A DNA stretch of 64,000 bases from Scatacola_A faecigallinarum. Its GTDB lineage: Bacteria > Pseudomonadota > Alphaproteobacteria > RF32 > CAG-239. The first letter of the stretch is position 1; the number at the start of each line of letters is the position of its first letter. The translations under genes and the position numbers were made by a program. Positions 24,795-32,927 of the stretch are shown here, in pieces. The notes under the pieces are model-generated. The model did not search any database. It was not told the origin of the DNA and saw only the letters and a list, made by a program, of their open reading frames with translations. The stretch spans positions 1 through 64,000 of the forward strand of contig DVOM01000018.1 of assembly GCA_018713605.1 (NCBI GenBank), given 5' to 3'.

Positions 24795-25244
24795 TCAACG
24801 TGTTGCAGCGACCGCGTGGTCATAAAAGATTTTGAGAAATGCCGCAAGGCTTTCGGTTTCGATGACCGGGCGCAGGTTGATACGGTCGGTAACCGAATAA
24901 ACGTTTTCGGCGCCGTCGTAAAGCAGGATGTTTTCCGATATGCGGCCGATAACCAGTTTGCGGATGAAATAGTCATAATTGAGATAATATTCGTTAACGG
25001 TTATAAGGTTCGGAAAAGTGTAGTTCCTTTCTTCACGGTAATGAGGGATTGAGCCGTAAAATTCGATGCCGTTGAAGATGAGGCCGTCGTTTAGTTTGAG
25101 AAAATTCCGATATTCGCCGGGAATGGCGGAAAAATTTCTGGCCGTAAGCTCGGCGTCAATCTTGGTCAGATTGGCGTCAACGGCCGGTTCGAAGACGACG
25201 CTGCCGGGCAATTGGCGGAAGTGGTTCAGATAACGGCTAATCAT
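24795..25244 (-). CDS. SUKH/YrhA-like (SMI1/KNR4 family) protein, candidate immunity protein
   Basis: 149 residues from the ATG at 25244; it overlaps the preceding gene by 8 nt and has GAAGGAAAG upstream. It reads like the SMI1/KNR4 (SUKH) superfamily, YrhA branch: IPGEYRNFLKLNDGLIFNGIEFYGS (about residues 40-64) with the conserved aromatic-FL-x3-NDG pattern, an LITVNEYYLNYD strand, LVIGRISENILLYD, and a closing LAAFLKIFYD helix. In polymorphic toxin systems SUKH proteins often neutralise nuclease toxins. Here it directly follows an HNH-like gene, so an immunity role is a fair inference; SUKH proteins with other roles exist. Confidence 0.65.
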   Translation of the reverse strand: MISRYLNHFRQLPGSVVFEPAVDANLTKIDAELTARNFSAIPGEYRNFLKLNDGLIFNGIEFYGSIPHYREERNYTFPNLITVNEYYLNYDYFIRKLVIGRISENILLYDGAENVYSVTDRINLRPVIETESLAAFLKIFYDHAVAATR

Positions 25245-25860
25245 AATAAAACTTTCCTTCAAACCAGGGTAAGAAAATTTTTTTATGCAGGCGCAGAAAA
25301 TTGTTTTCAATCTGCATGTCGATAATCCGATGAATGCCGGCATGATGCGGCCGGGTCTGAATCAGGCTGAAATTGTCGAAATCGAGACTGCCGCCGAAGT
25401 CGGCAGGAACTTTGAGATGAATGTTGTAGTTTTCCGGAGCGAAGCCTTCGCGCAGGCAGGCGATATCATTGTCGTTGAGGCCTGCGTAACGGCAGTCTTC
25501 GGCATCGGCATAGCCGATCAGTTTGAAAAAGCGGCTGCGCAGGTTATGATAACGGTCAAAAGAGCGGTTCATTTCCTGCCAGGATTGCGGCGCATATTCC
25601 TTTTCAATAATCCGGGTAGAGGCGGGCAGGCCGAATTCGGCAATTTTTTGCCTTACCGTTTCGTACAAAGCTTCGGGGTCGGGGGCGGTTATTCTTTCGT
25701 CAACGGGCGTTTCGGCAATTTGAATGTCGCGAATGCGGCTCTGATAAGCCGAATAGCCGCTGCCGATGAGATCGTTGTATGCGGCGAGCAGGGATGCGGC
25801 GTTACGGTCCGTTTTTTCCGGGGGCTTTTTTTTGACTGTCCGGTTTGACCATTCCCACAT
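25237..25860 (-). CDS. HNH-nuclease-like protein, candidate effector
   Basis: 207 residues, ATG with GGGAGC upstream. The N-terminal ~130 residues are charged and helical with no recognised family. The C-terminal part has an HNH-like layout: NIHLKVPADFGG (His148), DFDNFSLI (Asn163) and RPHHAGIH (His172/173, His177). The first motif has only one His where many HNH proteins have two, so activity is unproven. No signal peptide and no membrane segment. It begins 23 nt after the VirD4-like gene and overlaps the SUKH-like gene, which suggests a secreted or delivered nuclease with its immunity partner. Confidence 0.55.
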   Translation of the reverse strand: MWEWSNRTVKKKPPEKTDRNAASLLAAYNDLIGSGYSAYQSRIRDIQIAETPVDERITAPDPEALYETVRQKIAEFGLPASTRIIEKEYAPQSWQEMNRSFDRYHNLRSRFFKLIGYADAEDCRYAGLNDNDIACLREGFAPENYNIHLKVPADFGGSLDFDNFSLIQTRPHHAGIHRIIDMQIENNFLRLHKKIFLPWFEGKFYYD

Positions 25861-25883
25861 CGCATTGCTCCCGTGCTGCAGTT

Positions 25884-28100
25884 TTATCCGTTGTCGCTTT
25901 CGTCGTCGTCGAACTCGTCGTCGCCGTCGTCGGCTTCAGGATCATAATCGATGCCTAGTTTGGCCAGCATGTCTTCGTTGATGTCTTCGCGCTGAGCGAC
26001 AATCCAATCAGGAACGTACGGAGACGGCGGAAGCGCCGCCAGTTTTTTCATGGTCGAGTCAAGATACCAGCGCGGAGAATCGGCCATAATCGGCCGGTCG
26101 ATGAAACCCTGCATCAGGACAACCTGTTTCAGCATCGGCAGGCTCAGCAGCTGGGTCGTACTGATGACCGAAGTACCCTGCAGCTGATAAGACACGTTTT
26201 TGGCGAACGGGTTGGAACCTTTGCCCAGGCCGCCTTCGTTTTTGGAATAGGAGGTGGTCTGCACGGTTTTGTTGCCGATCATTTTGGAAAAACGCTGGGC
26301 GGTTTGTTCGTTGTTCTGCGACAGAATGATTTTGCATGCGGTTGTGGAAATAACCGTTTCAAGGTCGTCCTTGCCGTATTTTCCCGAAATCTGACCGAGG
26401 TCCTGTCCGATAAGCAGATAAGAAACCTTTTGTCCGCGGCCGACCGCCGGGCCGTCAATAATCGCTTTCAGTTTCGGCATTTGCGGAAACTCGTCAAGGA
26501 CGAACAGGCATGGGAAAGGCCCCATTTGTCCGTCGGTTTTGTTGACGAACTTCGGCGGGTTGGCAATCAGATAAGAAGACATAAGTTCAATAAATGTGCC
26601 GCTGATGACGCCCAGAGCGCGCGCGTCAACCTGGTTGACCGAAAGATATACCGAAATCGGTTTCCATTCGCCGGTAATCGGATCTTTCATGCCGCGCAGG
26701 TCTTTAAATTGCAAATCGGAGAAGCTTGTTCTGGACACAACCGCCGAGTTCTTGAAAATGCCGATGCCGGCAAAACCGGTGGACAATACCGAACCGCGCT
26801 CTTTGTCCGGCATGGACGAAAGCTGGCTCAGCTCCGTGATGCAGCGCGGCGAATAGCCGAAGCGACGGGCTTCGTCGACGGCTTCTTCCAGCATGGTGCG
26901 CATCGGGTCGGACATGGCGGCCATCTGGTCGCCTTCTTCAATACGGCGTTTGATGTCCTGCGCCTGCTTAATCTGAGCTTCGGTAATCCATTCCAGAATC
27001 ATCGCCAGACAGGATTCATGGCCAATCCATTTTTCCGGGAGCAGCTGCCAGGTGCCGATCGGCAGGTAGTTGTCGATGGTAATGTTATTGTTGCGCAGGT
27101 TCTGAATGGCGCGCGCCGACATCGGGTCGCGCATGTCCAGATAATAGCCTTCAAGGACGCGTTTGTCCTCTTCGTCAAGCTTGCCTTCGTAAATGCGGCC
27201 GATGAAGTAGTCGTTGGCGCGGGCGCGCTCGCATTTGGAAGCAATAAAGTGAATGAAGCCGGTCAGTGCGGCACGGCCGGTTTTTGACCAGTGCGGGTCG
27301 GCGCCGCCTTTGGGGTCTTCGACCAGAATATTGCACATTGAGTCGACATACATGTCGCGATCCGGGCCGGGGGCGGGCAGAGCGTTCGGCGACAGCGGAT
27401 TCCAGCTCGGGTAGTAAATTCCCTCGGCCGGGTTGTCTTCCGCGCCCCAGTTGATGACAAAAACGGGACCGTCTTTGGCGCGGGCGCCGGTGGTGGAATA
27501 GCACAGTTCCGGTTTCGGGTCGTTGACAACGATGCTCAGGCCGTGCGAGTTGAAAATGGTCGGAATGACCACGCCGACGGTTTTACCGGTGCCCGGAGGC
27601 GCGCAGCAAAGCGTGGAGAGGGTTTCCTTCAGCATCAGCAGCCGTCCTTTGTATTTGCCGACAACCATGCAGAAACCGTCAAACAGTCCCATTTTTTTGA
27701 TGTCTTTATATTCGGCGATGCGGGCCGAACCGTGAATGTTGGACTGGAAACGGTAAGGATTGGTTACCGCACCGATGATCAGGCCGGCAGGCAGGGCGAC
27801 AATCGGCAGAATCGGAAGCCAGAGGCTGACCGAAAAGCTGCCGTGATATGCCGAAAGCTGACGGAACCAGTTCCAGTAGCGGGAAAACAGATATGACGGG
27901 TTGTCGAAAACGGTGGAGACGAATTTGCCGACGTCATTCAGCGAATCTTTGGAAATGCCCGAACCGATGAGATAGCCGAGCGGCATTGAAACAACCGCGA
28001 GTATGATGGTTACGATAAGGGTAATAACGACGGTCATTACCATCCACTGGACGGCGTGGTCGTATTCTTCCCATTCTTCTCCTCTTGATTTCAGAGCCAT
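25884..28100 (-). CDS. VirD4/TraG-type coupling ATPase of a type IV secretion system
   Basis: 738 residues. Two N-terminal membrane helices (~18-46 and ~92-112), then the coupling-protein ATPase with Walker A PPGTGKTVGVVIP (Lys173), the NDPKPE motif that follows in VirD4 proteins, Walker B CLFVLDEFPQM (~residue 500) and a QDLGQI motif. The C-terminal ~25 residues are strikingly acidic (DDGDDEFDDDESDNG). Such ATPases recruit protein or DNA substrates to a T4SS channel. No VirB/Trb channel genes or relaxase lie in the window. Its neighbours are two related membrane proteins upstream and the HNH-like/SUKH-like pair downstream. Confidence 0.9.
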   Translation of the reverse strand: MALKSRGEEWEEYDHAVQWMVMTVVITLIVTIILAVVSMPLGYLIGSGISKDSLNDVGKFVSTVFDNPSYLFSRYWNWFRQLSAYHGSFSVSLWLPILPIVALPAGLIIGAVTNPYRFQSNIHGSARIAEYKDIKKMGLFDGFCMVVGKYKGRLLMLKETLSTLCCAPPGTGKTVGVVIPTIFNSHGLSIVVNDPKPELCYSTTGARAKDGPVFVINWGAEDNPAEGIYYPSWNPLSPNALPAPGPDRDMYVDSMCNILVEDPKGGADPHWSKTGRAALTGFIHFIASKCERARANDYFIGRIYEGKLDEEDKRVLEGYYLDMRDPMSARAIQNLRNNNITIDNYLPIGTWQLLPEKWIGHESCLAMILEWITEAQIKQAQDIKRRIEEGDQMAAMSDPMRTMLEEAVDEARRFGYSPRCITELSQLSSMPDKERGSVLSTGFAGIGIFKNSAVVSRTSFSDLQFKDLRGMKDPITGEWKPISVYLSVNQVDARALGVISGTFIELMSSYLIANPPKFVNKTDGQMGPFPCLFVLDEFPQMPKLKAIIDGPAVGRGQKVSYLLIGQDLGQISGKYGKDDLETVISTTACKIILSQNNEQTAQRFSKMIGNKTVQTTSYSKNEGGLGKGSNPFAKNVSYQLQGTSVISTTQLLSLPMLKQVVLMQGFIDRPIMADSPRWYLDSTMKKLAALPPSPYVPDWIVAQREDINEDMLAKLGIDYDPEADDGDDEFDDDESDNG

Positions 28101-28127
28101 TGTTTTGCTTTTACACCTGTATTGTTG

Positions 28128-29390
28128 TTATGCTATGCTGCGAACGAGTTTTTTGACCTTTTCAAATTTGTCTTTGTCAATATGCCCGCCGGCCTCTTCC
28201 AGCGTTTTGGAGAACAATTTTAGTTCCTTGGGTGTGCCCCTGTCAATCCTGGTAACTGAAATATTCATTTCGTCCCAGGTTTCAAACATGTCTTCGGCAT
28301 TGATAATATTGCCTATTTGAACAACGACGAAAGCCCTTATTTCAAAATTCATGTCGGACTCGGCCAGTTTTTCGGAAAGAATCTTGCGGGCAAGGTCAAC
28401 TTTACGTACCGGCGAAATACGGTGGCTGCTTTCCGAAAACCACAGCGGTTCTTCGTCATTGAAACGTTCTTCGTCGGCCAGCCAATCGCCGGGTTCCTTA
28501 TCGAGCAGACAGAGGTTTATCTGTTTGTCTGAGACGCCGATAAAGTCGATGACGCTGTTTTTGACGGTGGCGGCGGTGATGACTTCATAACCTTTTTGTT
28601 TCAGAACGTCGAGGGTGGAGTTTCCTGCCGGGCGGGGTTGTGCGGGAGACGGGGCATCATTGCGCTGGGCGTTGTTTTTTTTGTCTTTGCTGTTTTTGCT
28701 TTTGGCCGGCGCCGGTTTGGGCGTTTCTTTCGGTTCCTCTTTGGGGGCTTCTGCGGGTTTGGCGTCGCTGAATTTTTTGTCGAACGAATCAAAGTCGAAA
28801 TCAAAATCGTCATCCGTATCTTCGTCAAATTTAAACAACGAATGGTCAAATGTCGGGGAAACGGCCGGTTCCTCTTTTTTGGCGGCGGGTTTGGCCGGTG
28901 CTGCGGGTTTGGCCGAAGCGCTCAGTACGCCGGGACGAACCGGATCGCTGTAGTCGGTAATCGGAGCGCGGGTTCCGCGCGGGCGGATTTCCTTATAGGA
29001 TTTTTTCTTCTTGACGACGGGGACGCCTGCGGTTTTGGCAATAATCTTGACCGGTTTATAGAAAAGGCTGCGAAAGGCGCGCATGGGAAAAAGAATGACG
29101 TTTAAGAATATTTTTCCCCACGGAATCAGGCTCAAAGCGGCCCAGCTGGTCAGCCACAGCGGAATGAACGTAAGAATGATGAGCACAAACGCCCATTCTT
29201 TCGGATCGTCGATAACCCATCCGTCGTTCCATTTTTCCCAGGCATAGTTCCAATGTGCGGCATTAAAAATGTCAAAGCGCCAGTTGCGGAGCATAACAAC
29301 CCTTATGCCTTCCAGGAAAAAGATACTCCAGAAGCATCCGACAAAAATGATTCTTGTTAAGATGAATAAGGGTTTCAAACTGTTCTCCAC
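28128..29390 (-). CDS. Membrane protein of the VirD4 cluster with Pro/Ala linker and C-terminal domain
   Basis: 420 residues, GTG start with AGGAA upstream. The N-terminal ~110 residues hold two or three membrane segments (~9-29, ~66-92) and share a pattern with the next gene upstream: a WRFDI or WNFDI motif, a Trp-rich loop, IPLWxxxW, then KIxLxxxLFP. A long Lys-, Pro/Ala- and acidic-rich linker (~120-270) follows. The C-terminal ~150 residues form a compact alpha/beta domain (STLDVLKQKGYEVITAATVKN to the end) with an acidic face (DADEER-like); a restriction-endonuclease-like fold is possible but not shown. 27 nt upstream of virD4. Function unknown. Confidence 0.72.
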   Translation of the reverse strand: MENSLKPLFILTRIIFVGCFWSIFFLEGIRVVMLRNWRFDIFNAAHWNYAWEKWNDGWVIDDPKEWAFVLIILTFIPLWLTSWAALSLIPWGKIFLNVILFPMRAFRSLFYKPVKIIAKTAGVPVVKKKKSYKEIRPRGTRAPITDYSDPVRPGVLSASAKPAAPAKPAAKKEEPAVSPTFDHSLFKFDEDTDDDFDFDFDSFDKKFSDAKPAEAPKEEPKETPKPAPAKSKNSKDKKNNAQRNDAPSPAQPRPAGNSTLDVLKQKGYEVITAATVKNSVIDFIGVSDKQINLCLLDKEPGDWLADEERFNDEEPLWFSESSHRISPVRKVDLARKILSEKLAESDMNFEIRAFVVVQIGNIINAEDMFETWDEMNISVTRIDRGTPKELKLFSKTLEEAGGHIDKDKFEKVKKLVRSIA

Positions 29391-29435
29391 ATTTCCTGTT
29401 TTTCCGTCCCGCGGGCGGATTCTTCACCTTTATGA

Positions 29436-29449
29436 CAGAGTATACTCTG
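29436..29449. promoter_or_regulatory. Perfect palindrome upstream of the membrane protein/virD4 genes
   Basis: CAGAGTATACTCTG, 14 nt with perfect dyad symmetry, lies in the 112-nt gap before the gene starting at 29390. TATACT inside it could serve as a minus-strand -10 element, which would make the palindrome an operator. No convincing -35 was found. Confidence 0.45.
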
Positions 29450-29502
29450 AAATTGGTTAAAAAGTGTTTAGTAAATTGTTAACGCAACATTCTGTTCTGC
29501 CG

Positions 29503-29997
29503 CTATTTCTTTTCGGAGGCGGATATTTTCTCCTGAATCGAACGACGGATTTTTCCGGTTTCCTTTTCCCGGGGTTTGGCGCTTTCTTTCAAACGCTGTT
29601 CAATAATTTCTTCCATATTGGGTTTGCTTTTGGCTGCGCCCATGTTTTTAAGAATGATACGCGGCGTGTTTTCGCCGTATTTTCTGATCATACGGTTGTT
29701 ATACCAGGTAATCGGAAAGAGCAGGATTTTGACAAAGCTGAGACGGTAGAAAAAGCGCCAGCCCCAGAACCACAGCGGAATAAGCGCCAGCAGCATGCCG
29801 ACAAAAAGGTAGTCCCTGCCGGTTTTGATTTTGCCGCCGCTTTCCCAGAAAGTGTTGATAACCTGCCAGTCGCGCATGTTCAGAATATCAAAGTTCCATA
29901 TTGAAATCATTATTATCCGGGCTGCATAGACGAAGACGACGGTCCAGACGGCTCCGACGATTGCGGCTTTGAGTATTTTAAATAATTTTCTTATCAT
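29503..29997 (-). CDS. Small membrane protein paralogous to the N-terminus of its neighbour
   Basis: 164 residues: two to three membrane segments (~10-33, ~63-82) and a charged cytoplasmic C-terminus. Its first 100 residues follow the same plan as the N-terminus of the 420-residue protein at 28128-29390 (IWNFDILN, a tryptophan-containing loop, LIPLWFWGW, KILLFPI). The two were probably produced by duplication and may pair in the membrane, perhaps as partners of the VirD4 ATPase. Its ATG overlaps the stop of the upstream gene (ATGA). No known family recognised. Confidence 0.72.
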   Translation of the reverse strand: MIRKLFKILKAAIVGAVWTVVFVYAARIIMISIWNFDILNMRDWQVINTFWESGGKIKTGRDYLFVGMLLALIPLWFWGWRFFYRLSFVKILLFPITWYNNRMIRKYGENTPRIILKNMGAAKSKPNMEEIIEQRLKESAKPREKETGKIRRSIQEKISASEKK

Positions 29998-31490
29998 CTG
30001 CCTTCAGTTCCTATGCGCCCCAAAGCGGCGACGCCGGAGAGCGAGTCTGCCATGCGCTGATTGCGTTCGATGTTTTCAACCTGATGCCTTTTGTCTTTGT
30101 ATATTTTGGTAAAGGTATCAATGTTTTCGTCGGTAAGGCCAAGTTTCTGTTTGAGCAGGGCGACGCGGTCGCGGCGCTCGTTGTTCTGGTCTTTCTGAAC
30201 AAGGTTTGCGGCAAAGGCGCGATTGACTTCTTCCATGGAAGCGCTGCTGCCTTTGTCAAAGTCCATATCGGCAACGGCGGCTTCGTAGAGACCGCGTTTC
30301 TGTCCGGGTTCCGGCGTCGCGACCTTTTTCAGTTCGTCACTCAGAGCTACGACTTCCACGGCCAAATCGCCGCGCGGCTTTTTGTCCCGTTCGGTAAACT
30401 TGCGTTTGCTCATGGTTTTCTGCGCTTCTTTAACGGCGCTCTGAGAACTGTTAAACAGTTTGGCGGCAAGTTTTGCCGGATTGCCGCCGTTGGCTGCCTC
30501 CATATCCATCCGGCGGGCAAAAAGCTGCATGGCGTGGGCTTTTTGTTTGTCAAACTCTGCCTTAAGGTCTTTGCCCTGATAATAGTCTTTATCTTTGGCT
30601 AAGTCGAGCGTCATGCCGGCGCGGGCATAGTTGGAGGCGAATTGCTCGGCGATGGCCATGTTTTCGTAAAAGTTTTTAATACCCTGTTCGGCAACTTTGA
30701 AAAACTGCTGTTTTTCTTTTTCATCCATATTGGCGAGCAGAACTTTGGTCGAATCCGAAACTTTGGCTTCGTTGAGTTTGCCTTCCTTAATCAGTTTCAG
30801 ATTCTTGAGCTGTTCTTCCTGATGTTTGTCGATCAAATCGGAATTGGCCTGTCCGGAAGAAAGGGCATGGTCTTCTATCTGGTTGTAGCGGGTCTCGGTT
30901 TCATAGGTTTTGCCTTTTTCAATCTGTTTTTCGCGCATTCTTTCCAGCATTTTGCGCTGTGCCCAGTAATAGCCTTTGTCAAGTTTGGCCGCAGTTTTGG
31001 TCCAGAGCCAGTTGGCACCTTCCAGCAGCCAGTCCTCGTACATATATTTGATAACGTCTTTTTCCTTAAACGGACCTTTTTTCTCCGGATCGGGATCTTG
31101 GTTTTCGTCACCGTCCTTGGAACCGGCGTCGGCAATTTTTTTGTCGCCTTTTTTATTCTGATCTTCTTTGGCTTTGTTGTAGACGGCCTGTTCGTCGACA
31201 GAGAGCAATCCGCGTTTGTTCTTTTCTTCCAGAATGTTCAGGTAATCCTGCTGTTCGCTGACGGAAAGCGTATCGTAAGTCGGCGTTTCGTTAACGTTGG
31301 CCGTGTTTTCCGGACCGTTGTTTTCACTGACCTGAGCGATTGGTTCGGCGGTATTGGCATTTTCCCGGGCAACGGGTTTGATTTCGGAAACCGTCGCGGT
31401 CGGTTCCGGACGGGGAGCCGGTGCAGGTTGCGGCGCGTCCGTGCGGGGCGTCTGCTGCGGTGTCGGGTTGGTGTTCTGGTTGTCTGCCAT
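29994..31490 (-). CDS. Large soluble helical protein of the VirD4 cluster
   Basis: 498 residues, no signal peptide or membrane segment. Residues 1-90 are Pro/Thr/Asn-rich and probably disordered. The rest is highly charged and helical, with Lys/Glu/Gln-rich coiled-coil stretches, and ends in a small basic tail. There are no cysteines in motif-like arrangement and no catalytic motif that I can name. AGGAC precedes the ATG, and a promoter lies at 31524-31552. It overlaps the next gene by 4 nt. It could be an adaptor or a substrate of the coupling protein; this is inference from position only. Confidence 0.7.
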   Translation of the reverse strand: MADNQNTNPTPQQTPRTDAPQPAPAPRPEPTATVSEIKPVARENANTAEPIAQVSENNGPENTANVNETPTYDTLSVSEQQDYLNILEEKNKRGLLSVDEQAVYNKAKEDQNKKGDKKIADAGSKDGDENQDPDPEKKGPFKEKDVIKYMYEDWLLEGANWLWTKTAAKLDKGYYWAQRKMLERMREKQIEKGKTYETETRYNQIEDHALSSGQANSDLIDKHQEEQLKNLKLIKEGKLNEAKVSDSTKVLLANMDEKEKQQFFKVAEQGIKNFYENMAIAEQFASNYARAGMTLDLAKDKDYYQGKDLKAEFDKQKAHAMQLFARRMDMEAANGGNPAKLAAKLFNSSQSAVKEAQKTMSKRKFTERDKKPRGDLAVEVVALSDELKKVATPEPGQKRGLYEAAVADMDFDKGSSASMEEVNRAFAANLVQKDQNNERRDRVALLKQKLGLTDENIDTFTKIYKDKRHQVENIERNQRMADSLSGVAALGRIGTEGR

Positions 31491-31523
31491 TATTTTTGTC
31501 CTGTCAGTCTTTTAATTGTTTAT

Positions 31524-31552
31524 ATTCTAGCACTAAAATTCTTTTTTGTCTA
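31524..31552 (-). promoter_or_regulatory. Probable promoter of the VirD4-cluster genes from 31490 down
   Basis: Minus-strand -35 TAGACA (31547-31552), exactly 17-nt spacer, -10 TAGAAT (31524-31529), about 35 nt before the start codon at 31490. Confidence 0.55.
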
Positions 31553-31578
31553 TATTTATTATATTTTCGCTAAAAGGT

Positions 31579-32550
31579 TTATGCCTTTATTTTCTTAAGG
31601 TAGCAGCCAAGTTCACGATTGACGCGGATACCGTCCTGCGGCGTCGGCTTTATCAGGCCGAAAAAACGGGGCTGAAGCTTGGACGTGTCAATCGGGGCGT
31701 AGACCGCGGGGTTGTTAATCAGCACCTGATAGGCGCCGTCAGGATCTTTCTGAGCCGTTTTGAAATAGTTGTTGACGAGCCGCTCGGCGTCGACGGGGAA
31801 CTTTTTCTTCCGTATAGCCTCAATGTACCGTTGCTTGCGCTCAATGCGGCGTTGGTGTTCTTCGTAAATTTCACGTTCTATTTTGCGGCGTTTGGCCTTC
31901 AGACGGCGTTCTTCCAGAGCGATTTCGCAGCCTTCCATTTCAATCAGGATTTCCACATAGGAGATGACTGCCAGCTGGAGAATTTCATCTTCGCAGTGTT
32001 CGGCAAAGTCGAGCAGTTCTTCATCGGAGGCTTCGGGATTAAGGCCGGCCAGTACCGGGCCGTGAACCTTGAACATAATTTCCCAGCCCTTGACGGCGTC
32101 ATCGGCGATCTGCGAACCTGTCCGATATTTGTAATGCGGCGAAAGAAGCGAAGCGTCGACGCGAAAGTCGGGCGCTTCGGCGTCATTCATTCCGGCCATC
32201 ATAACGATGGCGTTGCTAAAGTTTTTGTAAGCTTCAAACAGGGCTTTTTCGCCCTCGTCAAGAACCGGTCCCGCGTTTTTGGGTGCCGCGGCCGGAGCGG
32301 CTGCGGGCGCAGGTGCCGGCGGTTCTTCCGTTTTTTCTTCAAGGCCGGTATCAACGTCTTCCAGTTCGGAACTGATGAATTGGTTTAACAGCCGTTCAAA
32401 CTCGTCGTCTTCGGCAACTTGGTCGTCATAAGACTTTGTTTCTGCCGGCAGGACGATATCTTCTTCGGGCGTTTCAACGGCGGGGCTGACCGGCGCGTTT
32501 TGCGGTTTCTTTTTGAACACTTTGATTTTCTTGGGGCTGTTTTCGCTCAT
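31579..32550 (-). CDS. Hypothetical acidic-headed helical protein, first gene of the VirD4 cluster
   Basis: 323 residues. N-terminal ~20 residues are basic, followed by a disordered acidic and Pro/Ala-rich region (to ~95). A helical domain follows, including FAEHCEDEILQLAVISYVEILIEMEGCEIALEERRLKAKRRKIER in its centre (residues ~180-225 approximately), a strongly basic helix and a C-terminal domain ending in KKIKA. No membrane segment and no known motif. It starts 9 nt after the DUF6476-like gene, so it may share that promoter, and is followed by an 88-nt gap carrying a new promoter. Function unknown. Confidence 0.68.
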   Translation of the reverse strand: MSENSPKKIKVFKKKPQNAPVSPAVETPEEDIVLPAETKSYDDQVAEDDEFERLLNQFISSELEDVDTGLEEKTEEPPAPAPAAAPAAAPKNAGPVLDEGEKALFEAYKNFSNAIVMMAGMNDAEAPDFRVDASLLSPHYKYRTGSQIADDAVKGWEIMFKVHGPVLAGLNPEASDEELLDFAEHCEDEILQLAVISYVEILIEMEGCEIALEERRLKAKRRKIEREIYEEHQRRIERKQRYIEAIRKKKFPVDAERLVNNYFKTAQKDPDGAYQVLINNPAVYAPIDTSKLQPRFFGLIKPTPQDGIRVNRELGCYLKKIKA

Positions 32551-32559
32551 TTTTAACCT

Positions 32560-32841
32560 CTAATCAACGCGGATGGTGGAAATTTTGCGTCCGGACGCCG
32601 TATCAAGAATGATGATGCGGTCGCCTTTGCCGCCGTCGGAAATGCCGATATACAACAGGTTGTCCCTGATTTGGATTTTCTGCAACGTGCTGCCGGCCGG
32701 TTCGCCGAGGCTGATTTCTTCCGGCAGACGCGGCGCGGAATGCGTTTTTTTTAATAAGGTTCCGAGCAGCATGAGACTGCCGAAGACCAGCAGGAAAGTA
32801 AGTATGAAAACGACGGTTTTAACCAGCTTTAATTTGTCCAT
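32560..32841 (-). CDS. DUF6476-like small membrane protein
   Basis: 93 residues with one N-terminal membrane helix (KTVVFILTFLLVFGSLMLLGTLL) and a short periplasmic beta-rich tail (LLYIGISDGGKGDRIIILDTASGRKISTIRV). The pattern and its position divergent from rluD match a small conserved alphaproteobacterial membrane protein family that I recall as DUF6476. Function unknown. It is transcribed divergently from rluD-rpoH and toward the VirD4 cluster. Confidence 0.75.
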   Translation of the reverse strand: MDKLKLVKTVVFILTFLLVFGSLMLLGTLLKKTHSAPRLPEEISLGEPAGSTLQKIQIRDNLLYIGISDGGKGDRIIILDTASGRKISTIRVD

Positions 32842-32927
32842 GCGAATCTATCCTTGCCAAATTGCCTTTATCCATATATGTTAGCAGCTATTGGTAACTA
32901 TATCGTAAATTTTTTGTTTGCGCAAAT

